52,545 nucleotides of DNA from Lachnospiraceae bacterium (GCA_024692715.1 JAILMH010000069.1:1-52545), one strand, 5' to 3'; positions 16,543-24,801 are shown, counted from the first letter of the stretch. The notes: generated by a model from the sequence alone, not told the origin. A program made the numbers and translations.

Positions 16543-17298
16543 ATGACAAAGGTTATTCTTAACGGCTGCAATGGACGTATGGGCCGTGTTATTTCTGAAA
16601 TCGCTGAAAGAGATGATTCGTTTGAAATCGTTGCTGGAGTTGATAAATGCACAGGTATCGACAATAAATACCCTGTATTTGACTCTCTTGAAAAATGCAA
16701 TGTTGAAGGAAATGTAATCATTGATTTCACTCATGCTTCAGGCGTAGATGCTCTTCTTGACTATTCTGTTGAAAAGTCAATACCTGTTGTACTTTGCACA
16801 ACAGGACTTTCTGATGAGCAGATAAGACATGTTGAGGAAGCATCTAAAAAGGTTGCTGTTCTTAGAAGTGCAAATATGTCAGTTGGTGTAAATCTTCTTC
16901 TTAATCTTCTTAAGGAAGCAGCTCCGAAGCTTGCGGCTGCAGGTTTTGATATCGAAATCGTCGAAAAGCATCATAATCAGAAAAAGGATGCTCCAAGTGG
17001 TACAGCTCTTGCTCTTGCTGATGCAGTAAATGAATCACTTAATAATGAGTATGACTATGTTTACGACAGAAGTGGAAGAAATGAAGCACGTCCTAAGAAA
17101 GAGATCGGCATTTCGGCAGTCAGGGGCGGAACAATTCCAGGAGATCACGATGTGATCTTTGCAGGTGAGAATGAAGTTGTAACGTTTTCACATCGTGCTT
17201 ATTCAAGAGCTATTTTTGCAAATGGTGCGATTGCAGCTGCAAAGTACCTCTTCGATAAAGGACCGGGACTTTACAATATGCAGCAGGTTCTTGCATAA
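16543..17298 (+). CDS. dapB: 4-hydroxy-tetrahydrodipicolinate reductase
   Basis: DapB reduces the DapA product with NAD(P)H. The 251-residue protein begins MTKVILNGCNGRMGRVI, the dinucleotide-binding loop, and contains EKHHNQKKDAPSGTALALAD (about 151-170) with the catalytic His and Lys. The ATG at 16543 (AAGGGA six bases upstream) gives the canonical N-terminus. An upstream ATG at 16516 would add nine unrelated residues but also has a purine-rich stretch before it. hisA follows 30 bases later in the same direction. Confidence 0.93.
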   Translation: MTKVILNGCNGRMGRVISEIAERDDSFEIVAGVDKCTGIDNKYPVFDSLEKCNVEGNVIIDFTHASGVDALLDYSVEKSIPVVLCTTGLSDEQIRHVEEASKKVAVLRSANMSVGVNLLLNLLKEAAPKLAAAGFDIEIVEKHHNQKKDAPSGTALALADAVNESLNNEYDYVYDRSGRNEARPKKEIGISAVRGGTIPGDHDVIFAGENEVVTFSHRAYSRAIFANGAIAAAKYLFDKGPGLYNMQQVLA

Positions 17299-17328
17299 AT
17301 AAATCAATAAAATAGTGAGGGCGACAAT

Positions 17329-18105
17329 ATGCAGTTCAGACCTTGTATAGATATACACAATGGAAAGGTTAAGCAGATCGTCGGCGCATCACTTAGAGAT
17401 CAGGGCGATTCAGCCGCGGAAAATTTCGTGGCGGATCGTCCTTCTTCGTATTATGCGTCGATCTATAGAGAGCAGGGGCTTTCGGGCGGACATGTGATAA
17501 TGCTTAACTCATCGGATTCAGAATATTATAAAAAGACGAAAGAAGAGGCTTTGCTGGCGCTGAGGACGTATCCCGGTGGTATGCAGGCCGGAGGCGGGAT
17601 AACTGATGAAAATGCTGCAGTGTTTTTGGAGGCTGGAGCTTCACATGTTATAGTTACTTCGTTTGTTTTCAAGGATGGAAGACTCAGGGAAGATAATCTT
17701 CAGAAACTGCAACGTGAGGTCGGAAAAGAGAGGATTGTACTTGATCTTTCGTGCAGACACAGAGATGGAAAGCTCTATATAGTGACTGACAGATGGCAGA
17801 AGTTTACTGATATGGAGGTTACACCGGAGCTTTTGGAAGAACTTTCAAGAGAATGCGGAGAATATCTCATTCATGCTGTAGACGTTGAAGGTAAAGCTGC
17901 CGGGATAGATGAAGAAGTTGTCAGATTAATGTCTAAGGTGAGAACGATCCCGGTCACCTACGCCGGCGGAGTGAGAAGTGTGGAAGACCTTATAAAGATC
18001 AGAGATATAGGAAATGGCAGAGTAAATGCCACTGTCGGAAGTGCGCTTAAATTATTTGGCGGAACACTTGAGATCGATGAAATAAAGGAAGGACTGAGGT
18101 GCTGA
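17329..18105 (+). CDS. hisA: HisA of the eukaryotic (His6-like) type
   Basis: A 258-residue (beta/alpha)8 isomerase for the fourth step of histidine synthesis (ProFAR to PRFAR). It resembles yeast His6 much more than ordinary bacterial HisA: FRPCIDIHNGKVKQIVG at the start, PSSYYASIYREQGL, GGHVIMLN, MQAGGGI, VIVTSFVF, IVLDLSCRHRDGK, DRWQKFTDMEV, LIHAVDVEGKAAGID and VTYAGGVRS all follow the His6 layout. Candidate catalytic Asp residues are in CIDIHNG and in HAVDVEG. No other his gene is present; it sits 30 bases behind dapB with GAGG nine bases before the ATG. Its stop codon forms the loop of the terminator. Confidence 0.88.
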   Translation: MQFRPCIDIHNGKVKQIVGASLRDQGDSAAENFVADRPSSYYASIYREQGLSGGHVIMLNSSDSEYYKKTKEEALLALRTYPGGMQAGGGITDENAAVFLEAGASHVIVTSFVFKDGRLREDNLQKLQREVGKERIVLDLSCRHRDGKLYIVTDRWQKFTDMEVTPELLEELSRECGEYLIHAVDVEGKAAGIDEEVVRLMSKVRTIPVTYAGGVRSVEDLIKIRDIGNGRVNATVGSALKLFGGTLEIDEIKEGLRC

Positions 18106-18127
18106 GCACCCCAGTCCTAATTTATTT
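18091..18127. terminator. Terminator overlapping the hisA stop codon
   Basis: GGACTG-A-GGTGC (18091-18102) pairs with GCACC-C-CAGTCC (18106-18117). The loop is exactly the hisA TGA stop (18103-18105). TAATTTATTTTG follows. On the other strand a T-rich tail also follows, so it may end araA transcripts too. Confidence 0.8.
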
Positions 18128-18160
18128 TGTGTATTCGAGAAAGGCTTATGAGAAGAAAAA

Positions 18161-19600
18161 TTACTTTGTGAAGAACTTCTGAAGATCAGCTTCTGTTGTG
18201 TCTTCACCGATAGTGATAAGCTCTGTTCCTGTGAGACGAGCGAACATTGCGATATCTTTTCTTGTAAGTGCTGTAGAAACAACTGAGTGATGAGCACCAC
18301 CTGCATAGCACCATGCTGCTGTTCCGATAGCGAAGTTTGGCTTATGACGATACATGATCTGAGCAACAGGAAGCTTAGGCATTGGCTGAGGAACCTTAAC
18401 AAGCTCGATGTCAGCGCAGATAATGCGGAAGTGATCGCCGAGGTCGATAAGAGTAACCTGGATACCATCACCTGTAACACTGTCGAATACGAGACGTGCA
18501 GGATCAGCCTTACCGCCGATACCAAGAGGATGAACCTCGATCTTTGGCTTTGTAGCTGCGAATGAAGCAGGAACCTCAAGCATGTGGCTTGCAAGCTCAA
18601 GCTCCTGACCAGGTGTAAGGTCATATGTGTAGTCTTCGATGAAGCCTGTAGCACCTTCACGTCCTTCAGCCATCTTCATAAGTACAGCAGAGAATGCTGA
18701 GATTTTGTAATCACCTTCTGGACCAAAACCAACGCCCTTAGCCATGATATTCTGAGCTGCGATACCTGGAAGCTGATCCATGTTGTGAAGATCCTGGAAT
18801 GTATCTGTGAAAGCGTGGCACTTGTTAGCTTTAAGGAATTTCTCAAATGCGATCTCGTACTTAGCCTGCTCACGAACAGCTGCGATGTTGTCTGTAGCCA
18901 TTGTGTACTTGCTCTCGTACTCAGCGATCTTAGCGCCAACTTCTGCATCTGTAGCTTCAGAAGCAAGCTTAACGATCTCGCCGATGCCCCAGTACTTGAT
19001 CTCCCAACCATACTGGATCTCAGAGCTGAGACGGTTACCGTCTGTAACAGCAACGTCACGCATGTTATTACCAAATGTAGCAACTCTTAAGTTGTGTGAG
19101 AATGCGATAGCCTTTGCAACCTGAGCGAACTGACGGATCTTTGCAAGAACATCGTCGTGCTCATAATAGCCTGCTACAACTTCGTGTGCGATGTTGAGTC
19201 TTGCAAGGATGTAGCCATACTCGCGGTCGCCATGTGCAGCCTGGTTAAGGTTCATGAAGTCCATATCGATCTCACTGTATGGAAGCTTTTCATTTGCCTG
19301 TGTGTGAAGGTGAAGGAGTGGCTTCTGAAGGATCTGGAGACCTTTGATCCACATCTTTGCAGGTGAGAATGTGTGCATCCATGTGATAACACCAACGCAC
19401 TCATCATCATTCATTACCTTACGCATATCCTGTACGCAGATCTCAGAAGTTTCAACAGTTGGAAGAAGCTCAACTGTGATAGTATCACCAAGCTTCTGAT
19501 TGAAGAAATCAACCATTTTCTGGCAATCTGCTGCTACCTGACGTAAACACTCTTCTCCGTAGAGATCCTGGCTTCCTGGAATGAAATAAAGTTTGCTCAT
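18161..19600 (-). CDS. araA: L-arabinose isomerase
   Basis: AraA converts L-arabinose to L-ribulose in the cytosol, using Mn2+. The 479-residue length is normal. Family residues are visible: the first metal-site Glu in GFGPEGDYK, the second in GFIEDYTYDL, His in ASHMLEV and His in GGAHHSVVS near the C-terminus. The N-terminus LYFIPGSQDLYGEE is also typical. GGAGG sits 12 bases before the ATG. The gene lies 54 bases downstream of araR in the same direction, so they may be co-transcribed and autoregulated. araB, araD and an arabinose transporter are not in this window. Confidence 0.95.
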   Translation of the reverse strand: MSKLYFIPGSQDLYGEECLRQVAADCQKMVDFFNQKLGDTITVELLPTVETSEICVQDMRKVMNDDECVGVITWMHTFSPAKMWIKGLQILQKPLLHLHTQANEKLPYSEIDMDFMNLNQAAHGDREYGYILARLNIAHEVVAGYYEHDDVLAKIRQFAQVAKAIAFSHNLRVATFGNNMRDVAVTDGNRLSSEIQYGWEIKYWGIGEIVKLASEATDAEVGAKIAEYESKYTMATDNIAAVREQAKYEIAFEKFLKANKCHAFTDTFQDLHNMDQLPGIAAQNIMAKGVGFGPEGDYKISAFSAVLMKMAEGREGATGFIEDYTYDLTPGQELELASHMLEVPASFAATKPKIEVHPLGIGGKADPARLVFDSVTGDGIQVTLIDLGDHFRIICADIELVKVPQPMPKLPVAQIMYRHKPNFAIGTAAWCYAGGAHHSVVSTALTRKDIAMFARLTGTELITIGEDTTEADLQKFFTK

Positions 19601-19654
19601 TTGTTAATAACCCTCCGTTTTATAAAATTGACGGCTTATGCCGCTGTGAACGTA

Positions 19655-20767
19655 TTAGTGAATATCACGAATCGAATTTCCACTTACTATTGAAACAGGG
19701 AAACGATAGGAATAATTTGAATTTATCCAATCGGAATCATCCATCATGCGGAGCAGATTTCTTGCGGCACGTTTGCCGAGCTCAAATTTAGGATGATCTG
19801 CAGAACAAAGCTGCAGGGACGAATTCTCTGTAAGGGAAGCGTTGTCGAAGGAAACTATTGAATAGTCCTGCGGAACGTGAATACCCTTTGATTCAAATGC
19901 ATTGGTAAGCTGGGCGGCAACTTCATCATTATATGTGATTATTGCTGTGCAGCCATTGAATTTTCGCATCATATTGGCGATTCCCTTACGGGAAAATATG
20001 GTGTCGATATCCTTGGTTGAATACCACTGGATCCTGTCATCATCGATAAGGATGCCGTGCTCTGCCATACAGTCTATAAAGCCGCGATAACGCTCCATAC
20101 CCTGCATATCGTCATACTTTAGTACAGCACCTATGTTCCTGTGCCCGTTGTCAATGAGAAGCTGTGTAAGTGCATGACTGCACTTTGCGTCATACATTTC
20201 AACACTGTCAAACTTCATGTTTGAGTAGTGATTATGAATAAAGATGACCGGAATATTCTTTTTAATAAGAGATTCATACAGTCCAATATTCGGATTTGGA
20301 AATGCAGATCTTGTACCTTCAACGATCAGACCTGCCGCATTTGAATTGAGACATCTCTCAAGAAATACAGCTTCGTCGTTGATATGGTTTCTTGTAACAG
20401 CCACATCGATGCCTATATTCTGTTCCTTCATGACAGATTCGATCCCGGCATATATCTGCGGAAACATATAATCTGCAAAATAGGATAGGATAAGCCCGAT
20501 ATGTGGTGCATCATTGCTGCCGTTTCCGGTCTTGAATGATACATATGTACCACTTCCCTTAACTCTGGTGATAAGTCCTTCTTTTTCAAGCACCTCCAAA
20601 GCTGTACGGACAGTCTGACGGGAATAGCTGAATTTTCGCTCGAGCATATGCTCTGACGGAAGCTTGTCCCCATATCGCATAACACCGCTTAGAATCAAGG
20701 TTCTGGCCCAGTTATACAATTTTACGTATTTGAGATTTTCATTCCTGTTTTCGTGTGATTCGTTCAT
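19655..20767 (-). CDS. araR: AraR-type GntR/LacI hybrid repressor
   Basis: A 370-residue regulator combining a GntR winged helix (about residues 10-80: DKLPSEHMLERKFSYSRQTV then LEKEGLITRVKGSGTYV) with a LacI-like periplasmic-binding-fold sensor domain (about 90-370: HIGLILSYFADYMFPQIYAG, GHRNIGAVLK, VPQDYSIVSFDN). This architecture is that of Bacillus AraR, which releases DNA on binding L-arabinose. Its place directly upstream of araA supports the assignment. There is no ribosome binding site before the ATG, and an extended -10 (TGTTATAAA) ends nine bases upstream, implying an almost leaderless mRNA. Confidence 0.85.
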   Translation of the reverse strand: MNESHENRNENLKYVKLYNWARTLILSGVMRYGDKLPSEHMLERKFSYSRQTVRTALEVLEKEGLITRVKGSGTYVSFKTGNGSNDAPHIGLILSYFADYMFPQIYAGIESVMKEQNIGIDVAVTRNHINDEAVFLERCLNSNAAGLIVEGTRSAFPNPNIGLYESLIKKNIPVIFIHNHYSNMKFDSVEMYDAKCSHALTQLLIDNGHRNIGAVLKYDDMQGMERYRGFIDCMAEHGILIDDDRIQWYSTKDIDTIFSRKGIANMMRKFNGCTAIITYNDEVAAQLTNAFESKGIHVPQDYSIVSFDNASLTENSSLQLCSADHPKFELGKRAARNLLRMMDDSDWINSNYSYRFPVSIVSGNSIRDIH

Positions 20768-20775
20768 GACTTAAA

Positions 20776-20784
20776 TTTATAACA
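20776..20784 (-). promoter_or_regulatory. Extended -10 promoter of araR
   Basis: On the minus strand TGTTATAAA ends at 20776. The -35 region (TTGTTT at 15 bases or TCTTGT at 17) is weak. The predicted start is about two bases upstream of the ATG. Confidence 0.45.
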
Positions 20785-20828
20785 GGAAATGTTTTAAAAC
20801 AAGATTAAAATACAAAAAAGACGAATAA

Positions 20829-20874
20829 GTTGTACTTTTTATGCTAAATAAATAGCACTAAAATTCGTACAAAA
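20829..20874. promoter_or_regulatory. Candidate AraR operator half-sites
   Basis: GTTGTAC (20829-20835) and TTCGTACAAA (20864-20873) contain the TTGTAC/GTACAA core known from Bacillus AraR operators. They lie 60-105 bases upstream of araR. The full palindrome is not conserved, so this is a weak call. Confidence 0.3.
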
Positions 20875-20906
20875 AACAATAGACAATTTTGGTCATTATG
20901 CTAAAT
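20840..20906. repeat. Direct repeat TATGCTAAAT
   Basis: Identical 10-base copies at 20840-20849 and 20897-20906, 57 bases apart, in the araR upstream region. Confidence 0.45.
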
Positions 20907-20954
20907 GACAGATTTTATGAGGGAAAGAGAAGATTACAGGTGAAAAACTGCACA

Positions 20955-20984
20955 GAAAAAGACCGGATCAAAAGACCCGGTCTT
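20955..20984 (-). terminator. Terminator of the cold-shock gene
   Basis: On the minus strand AAGACCGG (20984-20977) pairs with CCGGTCTT (20966-20959) and is followed by TTTCTG. It lies about 140 bases after the csp stop. Confidence 0.7.
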
Positions 20985-21122
20985 AAGTACTAATCTCAGT
21001 TAACAACTTTGCTTATTCATAATAAACTTTACACACAAATATTAAACGAACGCCTTAAACGCTAGGAAAAAACCAGTGTATATATATTATAAAAGGCACA
21101 TTCTGTCTCTGGATTATTTGAG

Positions 21123-21323
21123 TTATGAAAGCTTAACTACGTTTGTAGCCTGAGGGCCCTTTTCTCCGTTTACAACGTCGAATTCAACCTTCTGACCTTC
21201 GTCGAGAGACTTGAAACCGTCTGTAACGATTCCTGAATAATGTACGAATACATCGCTTCCCTGCTCGTCAGAGATGAAACCATAACCCTTCTGATTGTTG
21301 AACCACTTAACTGTACCTTTCAT
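21123..21323 (-). CDS. Cold-shock domain protein
   Basis: A 66-residue single cold-shock domain, the normal CspA-family size. RNA-binding motifs RNP1 (KGYGFI, residues 12-17) and RNP2 (VFVHY, about 25-29) are intact, with the start [16 protein letters not shown]. It binds single-stranded RNA or DNA as a chaperone. GGAGG lies nine bases before the ATG, and a near-consensus promoter gives a leader of about 57 bases. Confidence 0.97.
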   Translation of the reverse strand: MKGTVKWFNNQKGYGFISDEQGSDVFVHYSGIVTDGFKSLDEGQKVEFDVVNGEKGPQATNVVKLS

Positions 21324-21386
21324 TTATGATACCTCCAAGATAAATAAAATAAAATTGGTTTGTTGTTTGTTATAAACAACATGTGT

Positions 21387-21415
21387 ATATTATCACAAAT
21401 GTATTAAAACTTCAA
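21387..21415 (-). promoter_or_regulatory. Promoter of the cold-shock gene
   Basis: On the minus strand TTGAAG (21415-21410), a 17-base spacer and TAATAT (21392-21387), with an extended TG. This is one of the best promoter matches in the window. Confidence 0.7.
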
Positions 21416-21511
21416 CAACATTTACTGCACAAAAGTTGATAATATGTTAGATTTGTATGAATAAATTGTTTAAAAAACATCAAAAATTGTACGCTGAAAT
21501 TCAAGGTATTA

Positions 21512-21540
21512 TTGATAATACTGCACTTCTGTGCTATAGT
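21512..21540 (+). promoter_or_regulatory. Promoter of the M23-like gene
   Basis: TTGATA (21512-21517), 17 bases, TATAGT (21535-21540), with TG one base before the -10. The predicted start is near 21547, about 37 bases before the chosen ATG. Confidence 0.7.
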
Positions 21541-21583
21541 ACTTTAATTAGATAAAACTTTTTGTATGCGTGGGGAAAAAAAG

Positions 21584-22318
21584 ATGGATGAAACTAAAAA
21601 AAAGAAACCTTTACGGTATACGGTGCTGATTGTTCCGAATAATTCAGGCCGTGTTAAGCAGTTCAGATTTTCACTTGATTTTTTTGTTGTAGTGCTATGT
21701 ATTGCAATCATCGGGTTTATGGGCTGCGTGGCATATTTGATCCATCATTCTTCAACAGTAAAGCTTGCGCAGGCACAGGCAGATGCGATCACAGCTCAGG
21801 TAACTGAGTCTGAAAAATCATTGGAGCAGCTTGTCAGTGCAAATGTGGCACTTACAGTTCAGAACGAAGACTTAAAGGCTGAGGTTGATAAACTTAATGC
21901 CCAGCTCAGCAGAACTTCTTATGTAGAACAGCAGACCGATTCAGCAGAGGCTGCCAAGCTTCTTCCGACAGGTCTTCCGCTCAGCGGTCAGACGACAGTT
22001 CCGCCAAAATACGATGAAAGTATCAGCGGACTTGAGTTTACAGTAGGAATAGGTTCAAAGATCGTTGCCACAGGTAATGGTACAGTAAAGTCTATAGTTG
22101 CTGATAATGAGCTTGGTTATATTGTTTCGGTCGATCATGGAAATGATTATGTTTCAATATACTGCTACAGTGCAGAGCCGGTTGTGAGCGAAGGAGACGC
22201 TGTTACACGCGGACAGACATTATTTGTTACCAATGCTGATGACGTAGATATGATTTACCGGATAAAATTCAAGGATAATTATATTGATCCAAACGGCATT
22301 ATAGACACAGCAGGGTGA
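21584..22318 (+). CDS. Degenerate M23/LytM membrane-anchored protein
   Basis: A 244-residue protein with a basic N-terminus, one membrane helix (about residues 22-46), a coiled coil (about 55-112, ending in DLKAEVDKLNAQLSR) and a LytM-like domain (about 145-240). The domain keeps the family scaffold (VATGNGTVKSI, GYIVSVDHGNDYVSIY, VSEGDAVTRGQTLF) but not its zinc or catalytic residues: there is no HxxxD, the catalytic YxHL is YCYS (residues 193-196), and the final HxH is lost (MIYRIKF). It cannot be a normal endopeptidase; such proteins usually act as activators or scaffolds (compare EnvC, SpoIIQ). ATG 21584 follows GGGG by eight bases; ATG 21566 lacks a binding site. An aminopeptidase gene follows 21 bases later. 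Confidence 0.75.
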   Translation: MDETKKKKPLRYTVLIVPNNSGRVKQFRFSLDFFVVVLCIAIIGFMGCVAYLIHHSSTVKLAQAQADAITAQVTESEKSLEQLVSANVALTVQNEDLKAEVDKLNAQLSRTSYVEQQTDSAEAAKLLPTGLPLSGQTTVPPKYDESISGLEFTVGIGSKIVATGNGTVKSIVADNELGYIVSVDHGNDYVSIYCYSAEPVVSEGDAVTRGQTLFVTNADDVDMIYRIKFKDNYIDPNGIIDTAG

Positions 22319-22339
22319 TTTTGGAGGTTTTTGATTTAA

Positions 22340-23716
22340 ATGGAATTAAAGAATTCATGGCTGTCATATACGGCAGAACAGAAAAAGGAACTGGAAAAGA
22401 TCAATTCACAGTATCGTGAGTTCCTTGATAAAGGTAAAACGGAACGTGAATGTGCAGCTTATGCAGCAGAAGCTGCAGCTAAGGCAGGTTATAAGGATCT
22501 TAACGAAGTAATAAAGAATAAGCAGCAGCTGAAGGCCGGAGACAAGGTCTATAGCGTATACATGGGCAAGACGATAGCTCTTTTCAATATCGGAAGTGAT
22601 GATATTGAGAATGGACTCAATATCCTTGGAGCTCACATTGACTCTCCGAGAATGGATGTTAAGCAGAATCCGCTTTATGAGTCAGATGAGCTTGCCTATC
22701 TTGATACACACTACTACGGCGGAATTAAAAAGTACCAGTGGGTAACACTTCCACTTGCTATTCACGGCGTGATAGTAAAGACAGACGGAACTTCAGTTAA
22801 TGTTACGATCGGTGAGGATGAGTCTGATCCAGTATTTTGCGTAACAGATCTCCTTATTCATCTTGCAGGTGAGCAGATGGAGAAGAAGGGCGCTAAGGTT
22901 GTTGAAGGTGAAAATCTTGATGTTCTTTTCGGAAGCATGCCGCTTGATGGAGAAGAAAAGGACGCTGTGAAGAAGGGAATTCTTAAGCTTCTTAAAGAAA
23001 AATATGATGTAGAGGAGAGAGATTTCGAGTCAGCAGAGCTTGAGGTCGTACCTGCAGGCAGATCAAGAGAAGCAGGCCTTGACCGCTCAATGATCCTTGC
23101 ATATGGACAGGATGACAGAGTTTGTGCTTATACTTCTCTTCAGGCATTTATTGATACTGAAACTGTAAAGCGTACAAGCGTATGCCTTCTTGTTGATAAG
23201 GAGGAGATCGGCAGCGTAGGTGCTACAGGTATGCAGTCTCACTTCTTTGAAAATGCTTTGGCTGAAGTTATGAACGCAATGGGACAGTACAGTGAGCTTT
23301 CACTCAGACGCTGTCTTGCAAATTCTAAGATGCTTTCAAGCGATGTAAGTGCCGGCTTTGATCCGCTTTATGCATCTCAGTTTGATAAAAAGAATGCGGC
23401 TTTCTTTGGTAAGGGAATCGTATTTAATAAATACACAGGCGCACGCGGAAAGTCTGGTTCAAATGATGCCAATGCTGAGTATTTCGCAAAGGTAAGAAGC
23501 ATCATGGAAGGAAACAATGTTGCGTATCAGACTGCCGAGCTCGGTAAGGTTGATGCAGGCGGCGGCGGAACGATCGCTTATATCATGTCACTTTATGGAA
23601 TGAATGTTGTAGATTGTGGTATGGCAGTTCTTTCAATGCATGCACCGTGGGAAGTAACAAGCAAATCTGATGTTTATGAAGGCTATAAGGCCTACAAGGC
23701 ATTTATCCTGGATTGA
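22340..23716 (+). CDS. M18-family aminopeptidase
   Basis: A 458-residue cytosolic zinc aminopeptidase of the M18 (aspartyl aminopeptidase/aminopeptidase I) family. Metal and catalytic residues can be placed: His in GAHIDSPRMD (about residue 95), Asp in YGQDDRVCAY, the Glu pair in DKEEIGSVGATGMQ, Asp in SSDVSAGFDP, and His in MHAPWEV near the C-terminus. It removes N-terminal residues from peptides, often acidic ones, though specificity is not visible. GGAGG precedes the start. Probably co-transcribed with the M23-like gene and closed by a wobble-rich hairpin. Confidence 0.9.
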   Translation: MELKNSWLSYTAEQKKELEKINSQYREFLDKGKTERECAAYAAEAAAKAGYKDLNEVIKNKQQLKAGDKVYSVYMGKTIALFNIGSDDIENGLNILGAHIDSPRMDVKQNPLYESDELAYLDTHYYGGIKKYQWVTLPLAIHGVIVKTDGTSVNVTIGEDESDPVFCVTDLLIHLAGEQMEKKGAKVVEGENLDVLFGSMPLDGEEKDAVKKGILKLLKEKYDVEERDFESAELEVVPAGRSREAGLDRSMILAYGQDDRVCAYTSLQAFIDTETVKRTSVCLLVDKEEIGSVGATGMQSHFFENALAEVMNAMGQYSELSLRRCLANSKMLSSDVSAGFDPLYASQFDKKNAAFFGKGIVFNKYTGARGKSGSNDANAEYFAKVRSIMEGNNVAYQTAELGKVDAGGGGTIAYIMSLYGMNVVDCGMAVLSMHAPWEVTSKSDVYEGYKAYKAFILD

Positions 23717-23771
23717 TTTTGAATTTGGACATGACACGTCTTTACTTTAAAACTTTACTGTGATAAACTAA

Positions 23772-23816
23772 CGTCGTAAGGTATAGAACAAGTATTACTA
23801 TGCCTTGCGGCGTTTC
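23772..23816 (+). terminator. Wobble-rich hairpin, probable terminator
   Basis: Positions 23772-23786 pair with 23798-23812 over 15 bases, including four G-U pairs that work only in the plus-strand RNA. The T-run after it is short (TTTCATT). Confidence 0.5.
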
Positions 23817-23867
23817 ATTGTGTATGTTACTGATTTTGATATAGTTAAGAAATTCAGGAGGAATTAA

Positions 23868-24155
23868 ATGAATAAGAAATTACATACGGAGGCAGTTGAC
23901 ACATTATTTGACGCCATTCTCAGCCTCGAATCTAAAGAGGAGTGCTATACATTTTTTGAGGATCTTGCAACAGTAAATGAAATCCTTTCACTTTCTCAGA
24001 GGTTCGAGGTGGCAGGTATGCTTAAGGATCACAAGACTTATCTTGAAATCGCGCAGAAGACAGGTGCATCAACTGCAACTATCAGCCGTGTAAATCGTTC
24101 GCTGAATTATGGCAATGATGGTTATGAGCTCGTATTTGAAAGAATTAATAAATAA
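23868..24155 (+). CDS. yerC: YerC/YecD TrpR-like DNA-binding protein
   Basis: A 95-residue protein of the TrpR-superfamily YerC/YecD group. The helix-turn-helix is at about residues 55-80: YLEIAQKTGASTATISRVNRS. The N-terminal helices (LFDAILSLESKEECYTFFED) match the family, and the length is typical. No tryptophan genes are near; the role of YerC proteins is still unclear. GGAGG lies seven bases before the ATG. Confidence 0.88.
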   Translation: MNKKLHTEAVDTLFDAILSLESKEECYTFFEDLATVNEILSLSQRFEVAGMLKDHKTYLEIAQKTGASTATISRVNRSLNYGNDGYELVFERINK

Positions 24156-24159
24156 AAAT

Positions 24160-24200
24160 CATAATGGGTGCCTCCAAAGTAGGAGACACCCATCATCATG
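24160..24200. terminator. Terminator between convergent genes
   Basis: ATGGGTG-C-CTCC (24164-24175) pairs with GGAG-A-CACCCAT (24182-24193). On the minus strand TATGATTTTTATTT follows, so it serves the DUF1836 gene best; it may also end yerC transcripts. Confidence 0.7.
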
Positions 24201-24204
24201 AAGA

Positions 24205-24801
24205 TCATTTTTTCTCATCGGGTAAAAGATCGATGAGCTTTTCTATCATAAGTCTTTTTACATAGGCATCGAAGCTCAATGTACAGATAAAAGTAAAATA
24301 GTGAAGAAATTCTTCGTCGGAACTTTCTAAGCTTTTACAGGATTTGAGCGCGATGTCTGTTTTTTCTTCTACAAATTTTTTCAAATCTTCAGTCTGTTTC
24401 ATAGCTGTCTGAAAAACTTCATCGTAAATTGTAGAAAGCTTGAGGCCGCTTTTCTGATTAAAGTAATTAGTCTCGATAGGACCTAAAAGTTTTTTTATAT
24501 CGTTTATAGAGAGAATGTTTTTGAAGTAGTATATAAAAAACAGGATCATGATGTGATCCTTGTTGTACTTCTTCTTTTCCGGAGGAGGAAGAAGACCGCT
24601 CTTGGCATAATTGTTGACCATGGTCTTGGTCATGATCTTATCATCGGGATTTCGTTTGGTGTTACTTAACTTTTTTTCCATAAAAGTTATCAGCTGGTCC
24701 ATATAGAGGTCAAGATTCGGGATGTCCTCTGATTTTGTATAATCCATTCTATCTATACTGGACAAAATGCTTTCAATCAGATTGTCTCTGTCAAATGTCA
24801 T
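24205..24801 (-). CDS. DUF1836 MerR-like regulator
   Basis: A 198-residue DUF1836 protein. The central part (about residues 50-110) is a MerR-like winged helix: MTKTMVNNYAKSGLLPPPEK and the KKYNKDHIMILFFIYYFKNI stretch typical of the family. A helical C-terminal region follows. It is presumably a DNA-binding regulator; targets are unknown. The start at 24801 has AGGAGG exactly seven bases upstream, which beats the ATG at 24825 that precedes the binding site. Divergent from pcrA. Confidence 0.85.
   Translation of the reverse strand: MTFDRDNLIESILSSIDRMDYTKSEDIPNLDLYMDQLITFMEKKLSNTKRNPDDKIMTKTMVNNYAKSGLLPPPEKKKYNKDHIMILFFIYYFKNILSINDIKKLLGPIETNYFNQKSGLKLSTIYDEVFQTAMKQTEDLKKFVEEKTDIALKSCKSLESSDEEFLHYFTFICTLSFDAYVKRLMIEKLIDLLPDEKK

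Larger units (their letters stand above)
20768..21122. other. araR control region and csp downstream region
   Basis: No gene lies in this 355-base gap. From left to right it holds the araR promoter, AT-rich DNA with TTGTAC/GTACAA half-sites, two copies of TATGCTAAAT, and the csp terminator. The stretch 20990-21122 shows nothing recognisable. Confidence 0.5.

Noticed and set aside
18676-19124. Long open frames antisense or out of frame within araA
   Set aside because: They are shadows of a strongly biased coding sequence; no start signals and no recognisable protein.
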